64,000 bases of DNA, taken from NCBI GenBank assembly GCA_963734665.1, contig CAVTIR010000004.1, positions 1,922,001 through 1,986,000 on the forward strand, written 5' to 3'. Source of the stretch: Trebonia sp963734665. GTDB lineage: Bacteria > Actinomycetota > Actinomycetes > Streptosporangiales > Streptosporangiaceae. The position numbers and the translations under genes are program-made. How positions within the stretch are numbered: position 1 is the stretch's first letter; each line of letters opens with the position of its first letter. This document shows positions 1-8,358 of this stretch, piece by piece. The notes beneath the pieces are model-generated. The model saw nothing but the letters and a program-made list of their open reading frames with translations, made no database searches and was not told where the DNA came from.

Positions 1-1462
1 TCGGCCCGTTCCGGGTGGCTCTTGTCCTGCCGCTGCGTCCGCTGCAGGCCCGTGACGATCCGCTCCACGAAGTCCCGGTAGTCGTCGATGAGCTCCGGCA
101 AGGTTATCGCCTGCTCGGCGAACTCATGGGAAGTCCCGGCGCTCAAGCCGAGCCCCATCGGGCCGGCGAGCGTTCCGCCGCCGCTGCGCGTGTCGGTACG
201 CAGGAAGTGCAGCCGCCGCAGCCGCCGCTCGGCGTCCTCGGCCAGGTTGACGATCTGCTCGACCTCGATGAAGGACCAGCGTGTCCGCCAGCCGGCGAGC
301 ACGAGCGCGCCGAGCCCTGTGATGACAGCCCCTGTCACCTCCCAGGCGAACACGCTCCAGTGCGGTGCCCGCCCGCCGGTTGCTATCAGGTAGACGAGCA
401 CGCAGCACGCCGCGACCATCGCGGCGCTGCCGAGTGCGCGGAGCAGTCGGGCGGGGCGCAGCGGCCGGGGGAAGAGGATCGGGGAGAGCAGGTGATCCGG
501 GAGCGTGGTCGGGTTGAACCGGACGTCGGCGAGGACCGCGCGGCACAGGCAGGTGTACTGGTGGATCAGGTACTCCCTGGCGTCGAACCGCAGCGGCGCC
601 TGAACCATGACCCGCAGGCCGGGAAGCCACGGGTCGTCTTCGTCCAAGGGCGGGTTCGGATATTCCGGGGTGCCGTAACGGTGCGCGCAGAATTCGCTGA
701 TCAGCGTCGTCTTCCCCGCGCCGCGCAGTCCGCTCACCCCGATGACTCCCGAGGACATGGCGGCGATCTTCCGCCGGATGTCGGCGCGTGCGCGGGTCGG
801 CGCGATCACCGACACGTCGGTCACCGCGCTAAGCCCAGGGACGGCAGTGCCGTGGATGGTGAGCGTGCTGCCGTCCCTGATCACCTTCTTGTTCTTCGCG
901 TTCCGCAGCTCCTGCAGGATGGCCGCACGCAGCGCGGCCCGCCACGGCGCGTGCCTGGCCACCCGCTCGAACATGCGGTGCCACAGGAGCCGCCGCGCGA
1001 AAGGCAGCAGCCGCGCCATGCCGACCACGACGCCGAAGACGTTCCAGAGGGGGCTCACCTGGCCTTCTGCCAGCCAGGCGAACAGCCGTGGATAATCTTC
1101 CGCGACCTCGGCGACCGTGCCCCAGCGCTTGTCCAGCGCCTTCTCGCGCTCGTCCCTCTCCTTCCGCTCCTCCTCGCTCGGCTCCGGCTTCGGCTTCCGT
1201 CTCCACGGCGTCGTGAAGGCGGGAGGGTTCCTCTCCGGGAAGGGGGCAGCGGGCAGCGCGTCAGCCGGATTCGGTGATACCGGGCCGGCCTGTCAACTGG
1301 CTCAACGCCCGTGAGCACCTCGTCGCAGACGTTGTCGTAGAGCCACTGGGCTCGCTGCCGCGCGAGGGGGCTCTTATGGATGGCGTCGCGGTTGAGGAAA
1401 AGCCGCGCCGAGGGCAACATGGCGCGAATCGTATCGTTGTCGTCGCCATCCGTTACCCGCAT
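1..1462 (-). CDS. Membrane-associated P-loop NTPase, partial at left edge, apparently frameshifted
   Basis: Reading leftwards, a Walker A motif GLRGAGKTT is encoded near 710-740 after a segment of charged helices (KPKPEPSEEERKERDERE near 1145-1200). Two hydrophobic stretches follow, near 372-420 (VAACCVLVYLIAT) and 290-340, then a soluble tail that leaves the window. The frame carrying the NTPase is closed by a stop at 1293-1295 and has no ATG before 1019. A coding-like N-terminus (MRVTDGDDNDTIRAMLPSAR, starting at 1462) lies in another frame, so a single-base shift between about 1200 and 1290 probably joins them. The membrane segments behind the NTPase suggest a KAP- or STAND-like signalling ATPase, but the family is not certain. 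The substrate is unknown. Confidence 0.6.
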
Positions 1463-1528
1463 TTTTCCGGGGTTTGCTGGACCGGCGGTGCAGCGTGACT
1501 ACATCGATCTTGACTTGAGGTCCCCTGG

Positions 1529-1544
1529 GTAAGGTGCTCCTTAC
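1529..1544. promoter_or_regulatory. Perfect inverted repeat upstream of the NpdG-like gene
   Basis: GTAAGG-TGCT-CCTTAC is a perfect dyad (6-bp arms, 4-nt loop) ending 12 bp before the next start codon, and TTGACT lies at 1510-1515. Its place between divergent genes suggests an operator, perhaps for an HxlR- or MerR-type regulator not encoded next to it. The binding protein is inferred, not shown. Confidence 0.4.
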
Positions 1545-1555
1545 TGGGGGGATAG

Positions 1556-2215
1556 ATGATCGTGACCATCGTGGGGGCGGGCCGGCTCGCGGAAGGCGTG
1601 GCTGTGCGAGCTCTGGCGGGCGGCCACCGGCTGCGGATCACGGACAGCGCGCCGGGCAAGGCGGACGCGCTGACCGAGAGCCTGGCCGTGCGGAGCGGGC
1701 CATCAGCGGGCGCGCCTCCGTCGCTGAGCGTGGCAACCGTGGGGGAGGCGATCGCGGGCGCGGACATGGTCGTCCTGGCGCTGCCGTACCCGGAGGGGCG
1801 CGGCGTGGCCCGCGATCAGGGGGCGGCGCTGTCGGGGGTAACGGTCGTCGACACGTGCAACCCGGTCGACTTCTCCACCTTCGACTCGCTGCTGACCAGC
1901 CCGGGGATGTCGGCGGCCGAGGAGATCGCGGCCGCCAACCCGGCGGCCCGGATCGTGAAGGCGTTCAACACGACGTTCGCGGCCGCGCTCATCGTCGGCT
2001 GGGCCGGCGGCCTGCCGCTCGACGTGTTCCTGGCCGGCGACGACGCCCGCGCCAAGGCCCAGGTGGCCGCGCTGGTCCGCGACGGCGGGATGCGCCCGGT
2101 CGACACCGGGCCGCTGCGCAGGGCCAGGGAGCTCGAGGCGTTCCAGCTCCTGCACATGACCCTGCAGGGCCCCCTCGGGCTGGACTGGGCGAGCGCGGTC
2201 AAGCTGATGCCCTGA
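1556..2215 (+). CDS. NADPH:F420 oxidoreductase-like dinucleotide-binding protein (NpdG/F420-dependent NADP reductase family)
   Basis: A 219-aa cytosolic Rossmann protein. The N-terminus MIVTIVGAGRLAEG is the glycine-rich NADP-binding loop. Later segments (VVLALPYPE, VVDTCNPVDFS, IVKAFNTTFA) match the F420-dependent NADP oxidoreductase family (PF03807), which moves hydride between NADP and F420 or acts as a dehydrogenase on small substrates. Length is normal and a GGGGGG Shine-Dalgarno sits 5 bp upstream of the ATG. It stands alone, divergent from the NTPase. Many actinomycete members lack proven F420 activity, so the substrate is left open. Two other F420-type families occur in this window. 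Confidence 0.8.
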   Translation: MIVTIVGAGRLAEGVAVRALAGGHRLRITDSAPGKADALTESLAVRSGPSAGAPPSLSVATVGEAIAGADMVVLALPYPEGRGVARDQGAALSGVTVVDTCNPVDFSTFDSLLTSPGMSAAEEIAAANPAARIVKAFNTTFAAALIVGWAGGLPLDVFLAGDDARAKAQVAALVRDGGMRPVDTGPLRRARELEAFQLLHMTLQGPLGLDWASAVKLMP

Positions 2216-2261
2216 CGACGGCGCCGCCCGGCAGCACCGCGGGCCGCGGATTACGCTGGAA

Positions 2262-2798
2262 GTGATGACTGAGCGCAAGCCGCCGCAGATGGGGTTCACC
2301 TCCTGGATCGACCAGCAGATAGCCGACGCCGAGCGTCGCGGCGTGTTCGACGACCTGCCGGGGGCGGGCAAGCCGCTGAACCTGCGCCCCGGGGCAGCCG
2401 ACGGCGACTACGGGCAGGCGTGGCTGCAGGACTACGCGCGCCGCGAGGGCGTCGCTCCTGAGGAGATGCTGCCCACCCCGCTGCGGCTGCGGCGGGAGAT
2501 GGAGCGGCTGGCGGAAACCGCGGGGGAGTTCCGCTCGGAGGCGGAGATCCGCGAGGCGGCGGCCGACCTCAACCGGCGCATCGTCGAGTGGCGGCGCATC
2601 CCCCTCGGCCCGCCCATTCACGTCCGGCTGGTGAACGCCGACAACCTCGTCGCCCGCTGGCGCGCGGCGCGCGCATCGCGCGCGTCCCGTCAGGCCCGTG
2701 AGACGGCCGACCGCGCGGCCAGCGCCGCGCCGGCGGAACCGTCCCCCGAGCCGCGGTCCCGTCGTCCCCGCTGGCTGTGGCGGCGCGAGCCCCGGTGA
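2262..2798 (+). CDS. DUF1992 (DnaJ-homologue subfamily C28 conserved domain) protein
   Basis: 178 aa. Residues about 12-85 carry the DUF1992 signature: WIDQQIADAERRGVFDDLPG followed by GKPL, then the basic RLRREMERLAE region and LNRRIVEWRR. The family is found in bacteria and in eukaryotic DNAJC28; its molecular role is unknown. The C-terminal 40 residues are an Arg/Ala/Pro-rich low-complexity tail ending RRPRWLWRREPR. The start is the first of two adjacent ATGs (2262 or 2265). It follows the NpdG-like gene by 46 bp on the same strand and may be cotranscribed. Confidence 0.85.
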   Translation: MMTERKPPQMGFTSWIDQQIADAERRGVFDDLPGAGKPLNLRPGAADGDYGQAWLQDYARREGVAPEEMLPTPLRLRREMERLAETAGEFRSEAEIREAAADLNRRIVEWRRIPLGPPIHVRLVNADNLVARWRAARASRASRQARETADRAASAAPAEPSPEPRSRRPRWLWRREPR

Positions 2799-3046
2799 GG
2801 GCGTCGGCGGGTGTCCAAGATGCCGCGCTCACAGCAGCGGCGGTCATCGAACGCTTCGGCCGCCTGACCGGTCTCTGGGCCGACGACCCAGAAGACCGGT
2901 AGCACGCACTCACCCGGTGTGGGACGGCACTGGCCGCCAGCCGGCGGCACCGTTGCGGGTGCGCCCGGTGGCTTCTCTAGTTTCCTGTGCCCGGTGTTAA
3001 GCGGCGGATACCTGCGCACAGTGCGCGAACCAGAGTCGATCGCAGG

Positions 3047-4516
3047 TCATGGTTCTGCTGGGCCGTGCCAGTGTTGCAGCGCCTGGTGGAGCCCGTCGGC
3101 GTGGTCGTGATCGGCGGTGCGCAGCCAGGCGGTGTGACCGTCCGGCCGCAGGAGGATGGCGCGGAGTCCGGGATGGTCGGGGCATGTCGCGGTGACGATA
3201 TCCACTCGGTCTGCCCATCCTGCGGCCGACTCGCGGATGGCGCTTCCTCCGGTCAGGTCGAGCAGCAGCCCGCGTCCCGAGGCGAGCAACTCGGCCACGC
3301 GCGTACGGCCGTCGCCCGTGGTCAGGGCGAGGTCGGGCGCCAGGCGGCCCAGCCAGGGGTGGTCGGTGTCGGGGCGCATCTGGTAACGGGTGTCCAGTCC
3401 GGTGACGGTCTCGGCGAAGGCGCGGTTGCCCGCAGGATGGCCGGCGACGCGGGTGAGCAGGTCGGTGAGCGGCCCGAGCCGATCGTGGGCGTCGCCGAGC
3501 AGCACCTGGGCCTGGGTGTTGGCCAGCACATGCGCACCAGCGGTGTGGCGTTCGGCGTGGTAACTGTCGAGCAAGCGCGCCGGCGGGGTGCCGCGCACGG
3601 TGGCGGCGAGTTTCCAGCCGAGGTTGAACGCGTCGTCCAGGGCGACATTGACGCCGATCGCCCCGGCTGGCGGTTGGATGTGCGCGGCGTCCCCGGCCAG
3701 GATGACCCTGCCCCGGACGTACTCGGCCGCCTGCCGGGCGGCGTTGCCGAACCGGGTCGTCCAGCGCGCGGCGCGCAGCTCGACGTGACGGCCGAGCGCG
3801 TCGTCCACAGCGTTTTGGAGCAGGTCCAGGGTGACCGGGGTGTCCTTGTCTGCGGGGGGCTGCCGGTCGGAGGTGATGATCCTGACGCAGCCAGGGCGGG
3901 GGATGACGAACACGGTCCCGCGGGGGCCGGTGGTCGCGCCGAACGGCAACGCCTCGGGGCGGGCGAGCTCGACGTCGCCGAGCAGGGAGAAGCGGGTCGC
4001 CTCGGTACCGGGGAAGTCGATGCCGGCCTGTTTACGGACGGTGCTGCGGCCGCCGTCGCAACCGACCAGGTACGCTGCCCGGACGCGATACTCACCGTCG
4101 CCGGTGGTGACAGTGGCGGTGACAGACTCGGAATCCTGTTCCAGGGCACGCAGTTCGTGTCCGCGCCGGATGTCGGCTCCCAGGTCGAGAGCGTGCGCCT
4201 CGAGGATTTCCTCGACCCGGGTTTGCGGGATGCCCAGCGAGTACGGGTGGCCGGTATGCGTGCCCGCGAGGGTGAGCGTCACCGGCAGGCCAGAGAACGC
4301 GGCGTGCGGGACTTGCCAGCCCTCGTCGAGGAGCCTCTCAGCGAGGCCGCGCCGTGCCAGCAGGTCCAGGGCGCGGGCGTTGAGGTTGAAGCCGCGGCAG
4401 AAGCCTGGCCGCTGGGGGTGGCGTTCGACAACGACCGTGTCGACGTCGGCGAGCCGGAGCTCGCTGGCGAGCAACAGCCCGGCCGGGCCGGCTCCGACGA
4501 TCAGCACCTCGGTCAT
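3047..4516 (-). CDS. Class A FAD-dependent monooxygenase (aromatic polyketide/rifampicin monooxygenase type)
   Basis: 489 aa. The N-terminal FAD-binding loop is VLIVGAGPAGLLLASEL. The DG motif is YLVGCDGGRSTVRK (about residue 160), and the second FAD motif is GRVILAGDAAHIQPPAGAIG (about 275). The C-terminal thioredoxin-like tail (TDHPWLGRLAPDL onward) is typical of PgaE/Rox-like hydroxylases. The family inserts one oxygen atom into aromatic or polyketide substrates, using NAD(P)H. The start at 4516 overlaps the stop of the upstream padR gene as ATGA, so the two are translationally coupled. The regulator probably senses a substrate or antibiotic that this enzyme modifies. A rifamycin substrate is possible, but no rifamycin-associated element is seen here. 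Confidence 0.85.
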   Translation of the reverse strand: MTEVLIVGAGPAGLLLASELRLADVDTVVVERHPQRPGFCRGFNLNARALDLLARRGLAERLLDEGWQVPHAAFSGLPVTLTLAGTHTGHPYSLGIPQTRVEEILEAHALDLGADIRRGHELRALEQDSESVTATVTTGDGEYRVRAAYLVGCDGGRSTVRKQAGIDFPGTEATRFSLLGDVELARPEALPFGATTGPRGTVFVIPRPGCVRIITSDRQPPADKDTPVTLDLLQNAVDDALGRHVELRAARWTTRFGNAARQAAEYVRGRVILAGDAAHIQPPAGAIGVNVALDDAFNLGWKLAATVRGTPPARLLDSYHAERHTAGAHVLANTQAQVLLGDAHDRLGPLTDLLTRVAGHPAGNRAFAETVTGLDTRYQMRPDTDHPWLGRLAPDLALTTGDGRTRVAELLASGRGLLLDLTGGSAIRESAAGWADRVDIVTATCPDHPGLRAILLRPDGHTAWLRTADHDHADGLHQALQHWHGPAEP

Positions 4517-5157
4517 CGGGTGGTTCCCTTCCGGTCTGCGGGGCCGGACCAGGTCCGTCCCTGTTCCGTTCGCTCGACCTCGGGCCAGGACAGGCTGCCG
4601 TCGCGGATCTCGGCGATGGTCCGCCGCGTCCAGGCCAACTCGGCCTCCCAGGCGTGCAACGCGCACTCGACTTCGATCATGAACAACCGGGGGACCTCGC
4701 CGGAGCCGACCGTGCCGGCCAGTACCGCGTTCGTCTCCTCGATCCGCTGGGCCAGATGCCCCGCCCGTTCGACCAGTGCCTCCGCCGCCCCGTCCGGACC
4801 GAGCGCGCCGAGGTAGGACACCGCGGCCATGAACTTCGGGTATTCCGCGACGGGCGTGCGGAGGAGTTCGTCAATCCAGCGAACGAATTCGCTTTGGCCC
4901 AGCCCGGTTGTCGCGTACACGGTTCGCTCCGGCCGCCTGCCATCGCGCGCTGTCTCCACCAGCTCGATCCAGCCATGCCGAACCAGTGCCTCGACCGTGT
5001 CGTACAGCGACCCGGAGTTGACCTTGAAGCTGCTGTCCTTGTGCCGCTCCCGCAGGGTGGACGCCATCTCGTACGGGTGCATCGGCTGCTCTTGCAGCAG
5101 GCCCAGCACGGCCAGCGCCAGTGTGTTGGAGATCTTCCGCTTGGCCATCCATGTCAC
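4513..5157 (-). CDS. PadR-family transcriptional regulator
   Basis: 214 aa. The N-terminal winged helix (ISNTLALAVLGLLQEQPMHPYEMASTL, then SGSLYDTVEALVRHGWIELVE) is the classic PadR domain. The C-terminal helical part (residues 95-190) is the Vir_act_alpha_C-type dimerisation region. Start at 5157; an in-frame ATG at 5148 (MAKRKISNT) is also plausible. It is the first gene of a two-gene operon with the flavin monooxygenase and is probably autoregulated through the dyad directly upstream. PadR proteins usually repress exporters or detoxifying enzymes and release DNA on binding aromatic ligands. Confidence 0.9.
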   Translation of the reverse strand: MTWMAKRKISNTLALAVLGLLQEQPMHPYEMASTLRERHKDSSFKVNSGSLYDTVEALVRHGWIELVETARDGRRPERTVYATTGLGQSEFVRWIDELLRTPVAEYPKFMAAVSYLGALGPDGAAEALVERAGHLAQRIEETNAVLAGTVGSGEVPRLFMIEVECALHAWEAELAWTRRTIAEIRDGSLSWPEVERTEQGRTWSGPADRKGTTR

Positions 5158-5164
5158 CGACCTC

Positions 5165-5201
5165 TAATAGCCGGAACCGACTATACGGTATCGGCTACTA
5201 G
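5165..5201. promoter_or_regulatory. Operator-like dyads upstream of padR
   Basis: Immediately upstream of the padR start. ATAGCCGGAACCGACTAT (5167-5184) is nearly palindromic, with one mismatched pair. ATACGGTAT lies at 5183-5191, and the outer TAGCCG (5168-5173) pairs with CGGCTA (5192-5197). The nested AT-richer dyads are typical of PadR autoregulatory sites. Confidence 0.5.
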
Positions 5202-5235
5202 AAGCAAGCCAGACCGGGGATAGGCCCGTGATAAC

Positions 5236-5295
5236 CGAACGGTGGTTGTCGTTGAGGAGCCGCCCAGAGCCGTCTTAACGCCACTGGCCGTTTCG
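5236..5295. repeat. Tn3-end-like dyad, degenerate copy
   Basis: The left arm (5236-5256, ending GTTGTCGTTGAG) differs from 23589-23610 at only two or three positions. The right arm (5274-5295, starting CTTAACGCCACTGGCCGTTT) faces it across a 17-bp spacer. The inner half of a Tn3-family terminal repeat has the same layout. No transposase lies beside it, so it looks like a relic or a very small Tn3-derived element between padR and the next tetR. Confidence 0.5.
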
Positions 5296-5318
5296 ATGAC
5301 CGCGTCGCTCTATGCGGC

Positions 5319-5861
5319 TCAGGTCTCTGAGTCGCCGGCCTCCTGGATCAGGTGCCTGAGGTCGGCCAGGTCGGCCTCGAACTCGGCACTGAAGTCGACC
5401 GTCCGGTGCGTAAACCGGCCGAGCACCTCTGACGCGGCGTAACCGATGACGAACGTGGTGACCAGCCGCTCCAGGCGCCCTACCTGCGGCTCGGGTACGC
5501 CGGCTTCCCGTAGCGCCGCGTAGATGAACTCGGTTACCCGGACGGCGTCGGGGGTGACCGCCGGGCGGGAGAACAGCAGTTGCGCCGACCACGGATGGCG
5601 CTGGGCAAGGCCCCGGTAGGCGTGCGCAAGGGCGGTCAGCCGCTCGTCCCAGGTCCCGGTCGCCCGCTCCAGCGGCAGCGACGTGACGAGGCGCTCGACC
5701 ATGCCGTCGAGCAGCGCGCGCTTGCTGTTGAAGTGGCGGTACAGCGCCATCGGCGTGACGCCGACACGCTCGGCCACCGTGCGCATCGACACCCCGTCGA
5801 GGCCGCCCTTGTCGGCGATCGCCAGCGCCGCGTCCAGGATCTCTTGCCGTCTTCCGCTCAC
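5319..5861 (-). CDS. TetR-family repressor controlling the divergent ABC exporter
   Basis: 180 aa with a GTG start at 5861. The helix-turn-helix is GGLDGVSMRTVAERVGVTPMALYRHF at residues about 18-44. The rest matches the TetR_C (class C-terminal) ligand domain, with HPWSAQLLFSRP and the helix LERLVTTFVIGYAASEVLG. It is divergent from the ABC transporter genes, and a clear palindrome covers the 47-bp gap. It very likely represses itself and the exporter until a drug-like ligand binds. Confidence 0.9.
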   Translation of the reverse strand: MSGRRQEILDAALAIADKGGLDGVSMRTVAERVGVTPMALYRHFNSKRALLDGMVERLVTSLPLERATGTWDERLTALAHAYRGLAQRHPWSAQLLFSRPAVTPDAVRVTEFIYAALREAGVPEPQVGRLERLVTTFVIGYAASEVLGRFTHRTVDFSAEFEADLADLRHLIQEAGDSET

Positions 5862-5863
5862 AA

Positions 5864-5893
5864 GTCTACAGTGTAAACGTATACGGTGTAGAC
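5864..5893. promoter_or_regulatory. TetR operator between tetR and ABC exporter
   Basis: GTCTACA (5864-5870) and TGTAGAC (5887-5893) form perfect outer arms, with a further GTAAAC/GTATAC near-dyad at the centre. It starts 2 bp upstream of the tetR start and ends 15 bp before the exporter start, so bound repressor would block both promoters. Confidence 0.7.
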
Positions 5894-5908
5894 CTGGGAG
5901 GGTGCCTC

Positions 5909-6649
5909 ATGCTCACCGCAGCGGGGCTGGTGAAGCGGTACGGGAAACGGCTGGCGCTGGCCGGGTTCGACCTGACGGTCGCGCCTGGCGAGATCGCGGG
6001 CCTGATCGGGCCTAACGGGGCCGGCAAGACGACGTTCGTTGAGATCGTCACCGGGCTGGTACGGCCCGATGCCGGGCAGGTCATGGTCGGCGGCCGGAAC
6101 GCGCTGCGGTCCGGCCGCGCCGTGCGGCGGCTGATCGGGGTGGCGCCGCAGGAGCTCGCGCTGTACCAGGCCGTTACCGTGCGGGAGAACCTGCGGCTGT
6201 TCGGCGGGCTGGCCGGGCTGCGCGGCCGGGGGCTGGACGCGGCCATCTCACGGGTGCTCGACGAGCTCGCGCTCGGGCCGGTGGCCGGGCGGCGGGCCGG
6301 CGCGCTGTCCGGCGGGCAGCGCCGGCGGGTGCAGGCGGCTACCGCGATGGTGGGCTCGCCGCCGCTGCTGCTGCTGGACGAGCCGACGGCCGGGGCGGAC
6401 CCGGAGACGCGCTCGGCGCTGCTCGCGGCGGTCCGGGCGCGCGCGGCCGCGGGCACCGCAGTGCTGTACACCACGCACTACCTGCCCGAGCTCGCCGAAC
6501 TTGACGCGACCCTGGCGCTGGTGCGGGGAGGGGCCGTGATCGCGCGGGGCACTCAGGGGGAACTCACCGGGCACCGGCGCACCCTCGATGACCTGTACCG
6601 GTCCCTGGCCGCTCCGGTCACGAAGGAGGATGGCAATGCCCCGGCGTAA
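5909..6649 (+). CDS. ABC-2 type drug exporter, ATP-binding subunit
   Basis: 246 aa. Walker A is GPNGAGKTT (about residue 36), the Q-loop lies in IGVAPQELALY, the ABC signature is LSGGQRRRVQAA, and Walker B is LLLLDEPTAGADPE. The switch histidine is in TTHYLPE. This is the DrrA/CcmA-like class that powers small-molecule efflux. A GGGAGGG ribosome-binding site precedes the ATG. The coding region overlaps the permease start by 14 bp. Confidence 0.92.
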   Translation: MLTAAGLVKRYGKRLALAGFDLTVAPGEIAGLIGPNGAGKTTFVEIVTGLVRPDAGQVMVGGRNALRSGRAVRRLIGVAPQELALYQAVTVRENLRLFGGLAGLRGRGLDAAISRVLDELALGPVAGRRAGALSGGQRRRVQAATAMVGSPPLLLLDEPTAGADPETRSALLAAVRARAAAGTAVLYTTHYLPELAELDATLALVRGGAVIARGTQGELTGHRRTLDDLYRSLAAPVTKEDGNAPA

Positions 6650-7409
6650 CCCCCGGCCGGCCGGCCACCCGCTCGCCGTGCTGGTCCGGCACAACGTGCT
6701 GCTGATGAGGCGCGAGCCCGGTCCGCTGCTGAGCCGGATGATCCTGCCGGTCGCGTTCCTCACCCTGCTCCGCCCGCTGTACCTCGCCGCCTGGCATGGC
6801 GGCGCCGCCGGCAACCAGCAGGCCGTGATCGCCACGCTGGTCACGTTCTCGCTGCTCGCCCTCAGCATCTCCGGCAGCGCGATCCTCACCGAGCGGCTCG
6901 GCCGCACCTGGGACCGGCTGCGCGCTACCTCGCTGTCCCCGCTGTCGATCCTGGCCGGGAAGGCCATCCCGGCGTACGCGGTGCTGCTGGCACAACAGGC
7001 CCTCATCACGGGCTTCGCCATGACGTGCTTCGGGCTGCAGGTCACGCACCCGCTGCTGCTGCTCGCCGTGCTGCTCACCTGGACCTGCACGCTGCTCTGC
7101 CTCGGCGCCCTGCTCGGCGTGCTCGCCCGCAGCGTGGGCGCGCTGTCCGCCAGCTACGACATCGGCGGCATGCTGCTGAGCAGCACGGGCGGCGCCCTGG
7201 TGCCGCTCACCGTCCTCCCCCGCTGGGTGCGCTCGGTCGCACCCGCGTCGCCGGGCTACTGGGTAGCCGGCAGCATGCGGTCCGCCTTCGCCGGTGATGC
7301 CCGCGGTGTCCTGCTCGGCTGCCTGGTACTGGCCGGCGTCGCGGTGACCTGCGGCTCGATCGCGTCGGTGCGCCTGCGCGGTGCCGGCGGCCGGCTAGTG
7401 GCGCTGTAA
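6636..7409 (+). CDS. ABC-2 type drug exporter, permease subunit
   Basis: 257 aa from the ATG at 6636, which is 6 bp after a GGAGG at 6625-6629; an ATG at 6630 sits too close to the site. About six hydrophobic segments are visible, for example MILPVAFLTLLRPLYLAAW, ATLVTFSLLALSISG, LLLLAVLLTWTCTLLCLGALLGV and GVLLGCLVLAGVAV. The ABC2_membrane topology and the overlap with the ATPase gene identify it as the membrane partner. Both are under the divergent TetR. The substrate is unknown. Confidence 0.9.
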   Translation: MPRRNPRPAGHPLAVLVRHNVLLMRREPGPLLSRMILPVAFLTLLRPLYLAAWHGGAAGNQQAVIATLVTFSLLALSISGSAILTERLGRTWDRLRATSLSPLSILAGKAIPAYAVLLAQQALITGFAMTCFGLQVTHPLLLLAVLLTWTCTLLCLGALLGVLARSVGALSASYDIGGMLLSSTGGALVPLTVLPRWVRSVAPASPGYWVAGSMRSAFAGDARGVLLGCLVLAGVAVTCGSIASVRLRGAGGRLVAL

Positions 7410-7561
7410 GCACGGCTCTGCCGCCGTCGCCGCTAGCATCGCGTTCCGCGCCGCGCCATCGGCCTGGTGATCATCGTGATCGCTCATGCCATCTACTACG
7501 CCGTCGGCCGAACGTTGCCCGGCCGATGCACGATGGGAGGATTTCCGCAGGCCAGGGGGCG

Positions 7562-8056
7562 CTATTCGTGGCCGGTGCCGCCGCAGGCCTCGCAGGGCAC
7601 AAGGCCGGCGTCGCACTGGCCGCAGTCGCGGACGGGCTCGCCGAACTTGTCGTAGACCCGGCCCTCGCCGTCGCAGGCCCCGCAGTCCTGGGTCTTGGTG
7701 CCGTCGCACATCGCGCACAGGCCGTGGTGGTCGCCGTCGCAGTTCGCGGCGTAGCAGGCGAGGCAGACCGCCCTGGCGCGGGTGCCGTAGCAGGAGCTGC
7801 AGGCGGCGGGGTCGCGCGGCGGGCCCGCCCACGTGCTGTCCGGCCCGGCGGGGAAGCAGCACTCGTCCAGCCGCCACTTCCCGGCCAGCGGACCGGCGGC
7901 CGGGGTCATCGGCTGGCGGCAGGCGGTGCAGCGCGGCCCGAGGCCGGAGCGGTCGGGGACGATCATCCGGGCCGGGTCACCGGTTCGGGGATCGGCGTGC
8001 CCGTCCGGGCAGGCGTGCCAGCGGGCCGTGGTCCAGGTGGCTGGCGTGGTGGTCAT
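7562..8056 (-). CDS. Cysteine-rich zinc-ribbon protein with DnaJ-type CxxCxGxG repeats
   Basis: 164 aa with no membrane segment. It has at least seven CxxC pairs: CTAC, CSSC, CLAC, CAMC, CGAC, CGQC and CEAC. CGACDGEG and CEACGGTG match the CxxCxGxG zinc repeat of DnaJ/HSP40, but there is no J domain. The N-terminal ACPDGH and CTACRQPM look like a further zinc knuckle. It probably binds several zinc ions and an unfolded protein or nucleic acid; the function is not recognised. It is encoded alone, upstream (in its own direction) of nothing obvious, and is flanked by the IS5-family insertion. Confidence 0.7.
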   Translation of the reverse strand: MTTTPATWTTARWHACPDGHADPRTGDPARMIVPDRSGLGPRCTACRQPMTPAAGPLAGKWRLDECCFPAGPDSTWAGPPRDPAACSSCYGTRARAVCLACYAANCDGDHHGLCAMCDGTKTQDCGACDGEGRVYDKFGEPVRDCGQCDAGLVPCEACGGTGHE

Positions 8057-8358
8057 GCGGTGTCGCTCCCAGGATCACGCTTGTTGCCGTCATCTTCGCC
8101 GGCGGGGGCGCGCAGGGGGGCAGTACTGGTGAGCCGGAGGGCGACCCGCTTACGACGCCGAGCGCGCAGTCGCCGACTACATCGGCTGGCTGCGCGCGGG
8201 AAACGAGCGCTAGGAAACCGCCTTGCCTCCGGCGAGAGCCCAATCGGCAACCAGCAAGAAGCCTGGGAATCTAAGTGGACCGGGCGGCCATACAGCCTGA
8301 CCGGGCGAGAAGGCGCCCGCGAGCTGGACAATGGGGAGCCGAGGAAGGCGACCCGCGC
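8057..8358. other. Gap with a short gene remnant
   Basis: No full gene is seen. On the + strand, 8133-8213 encodes a stop-terminated tail ending YDAERAVADYIGWLRAGNER, which reads like the C-terminus of a real protein that has lost its start. This suggests deletion next to the insertion sequence. Confidence 0.35.

Noticed and set aside
15..1277. 420-codon plus-strand open frame at the left edge
   Set aside because: The opposite strand holds a proper Walker A motif, membrane segments and charged helices, so the plus frame is a shadow.
2987..4816. Long plus-strand open frame of about 600 codons
   Set aside because: It is the mirror of the flavin monooxygenase and padR genes in high-GC DNA. The protein has no family features and the minus-strand genes have clear motifs.
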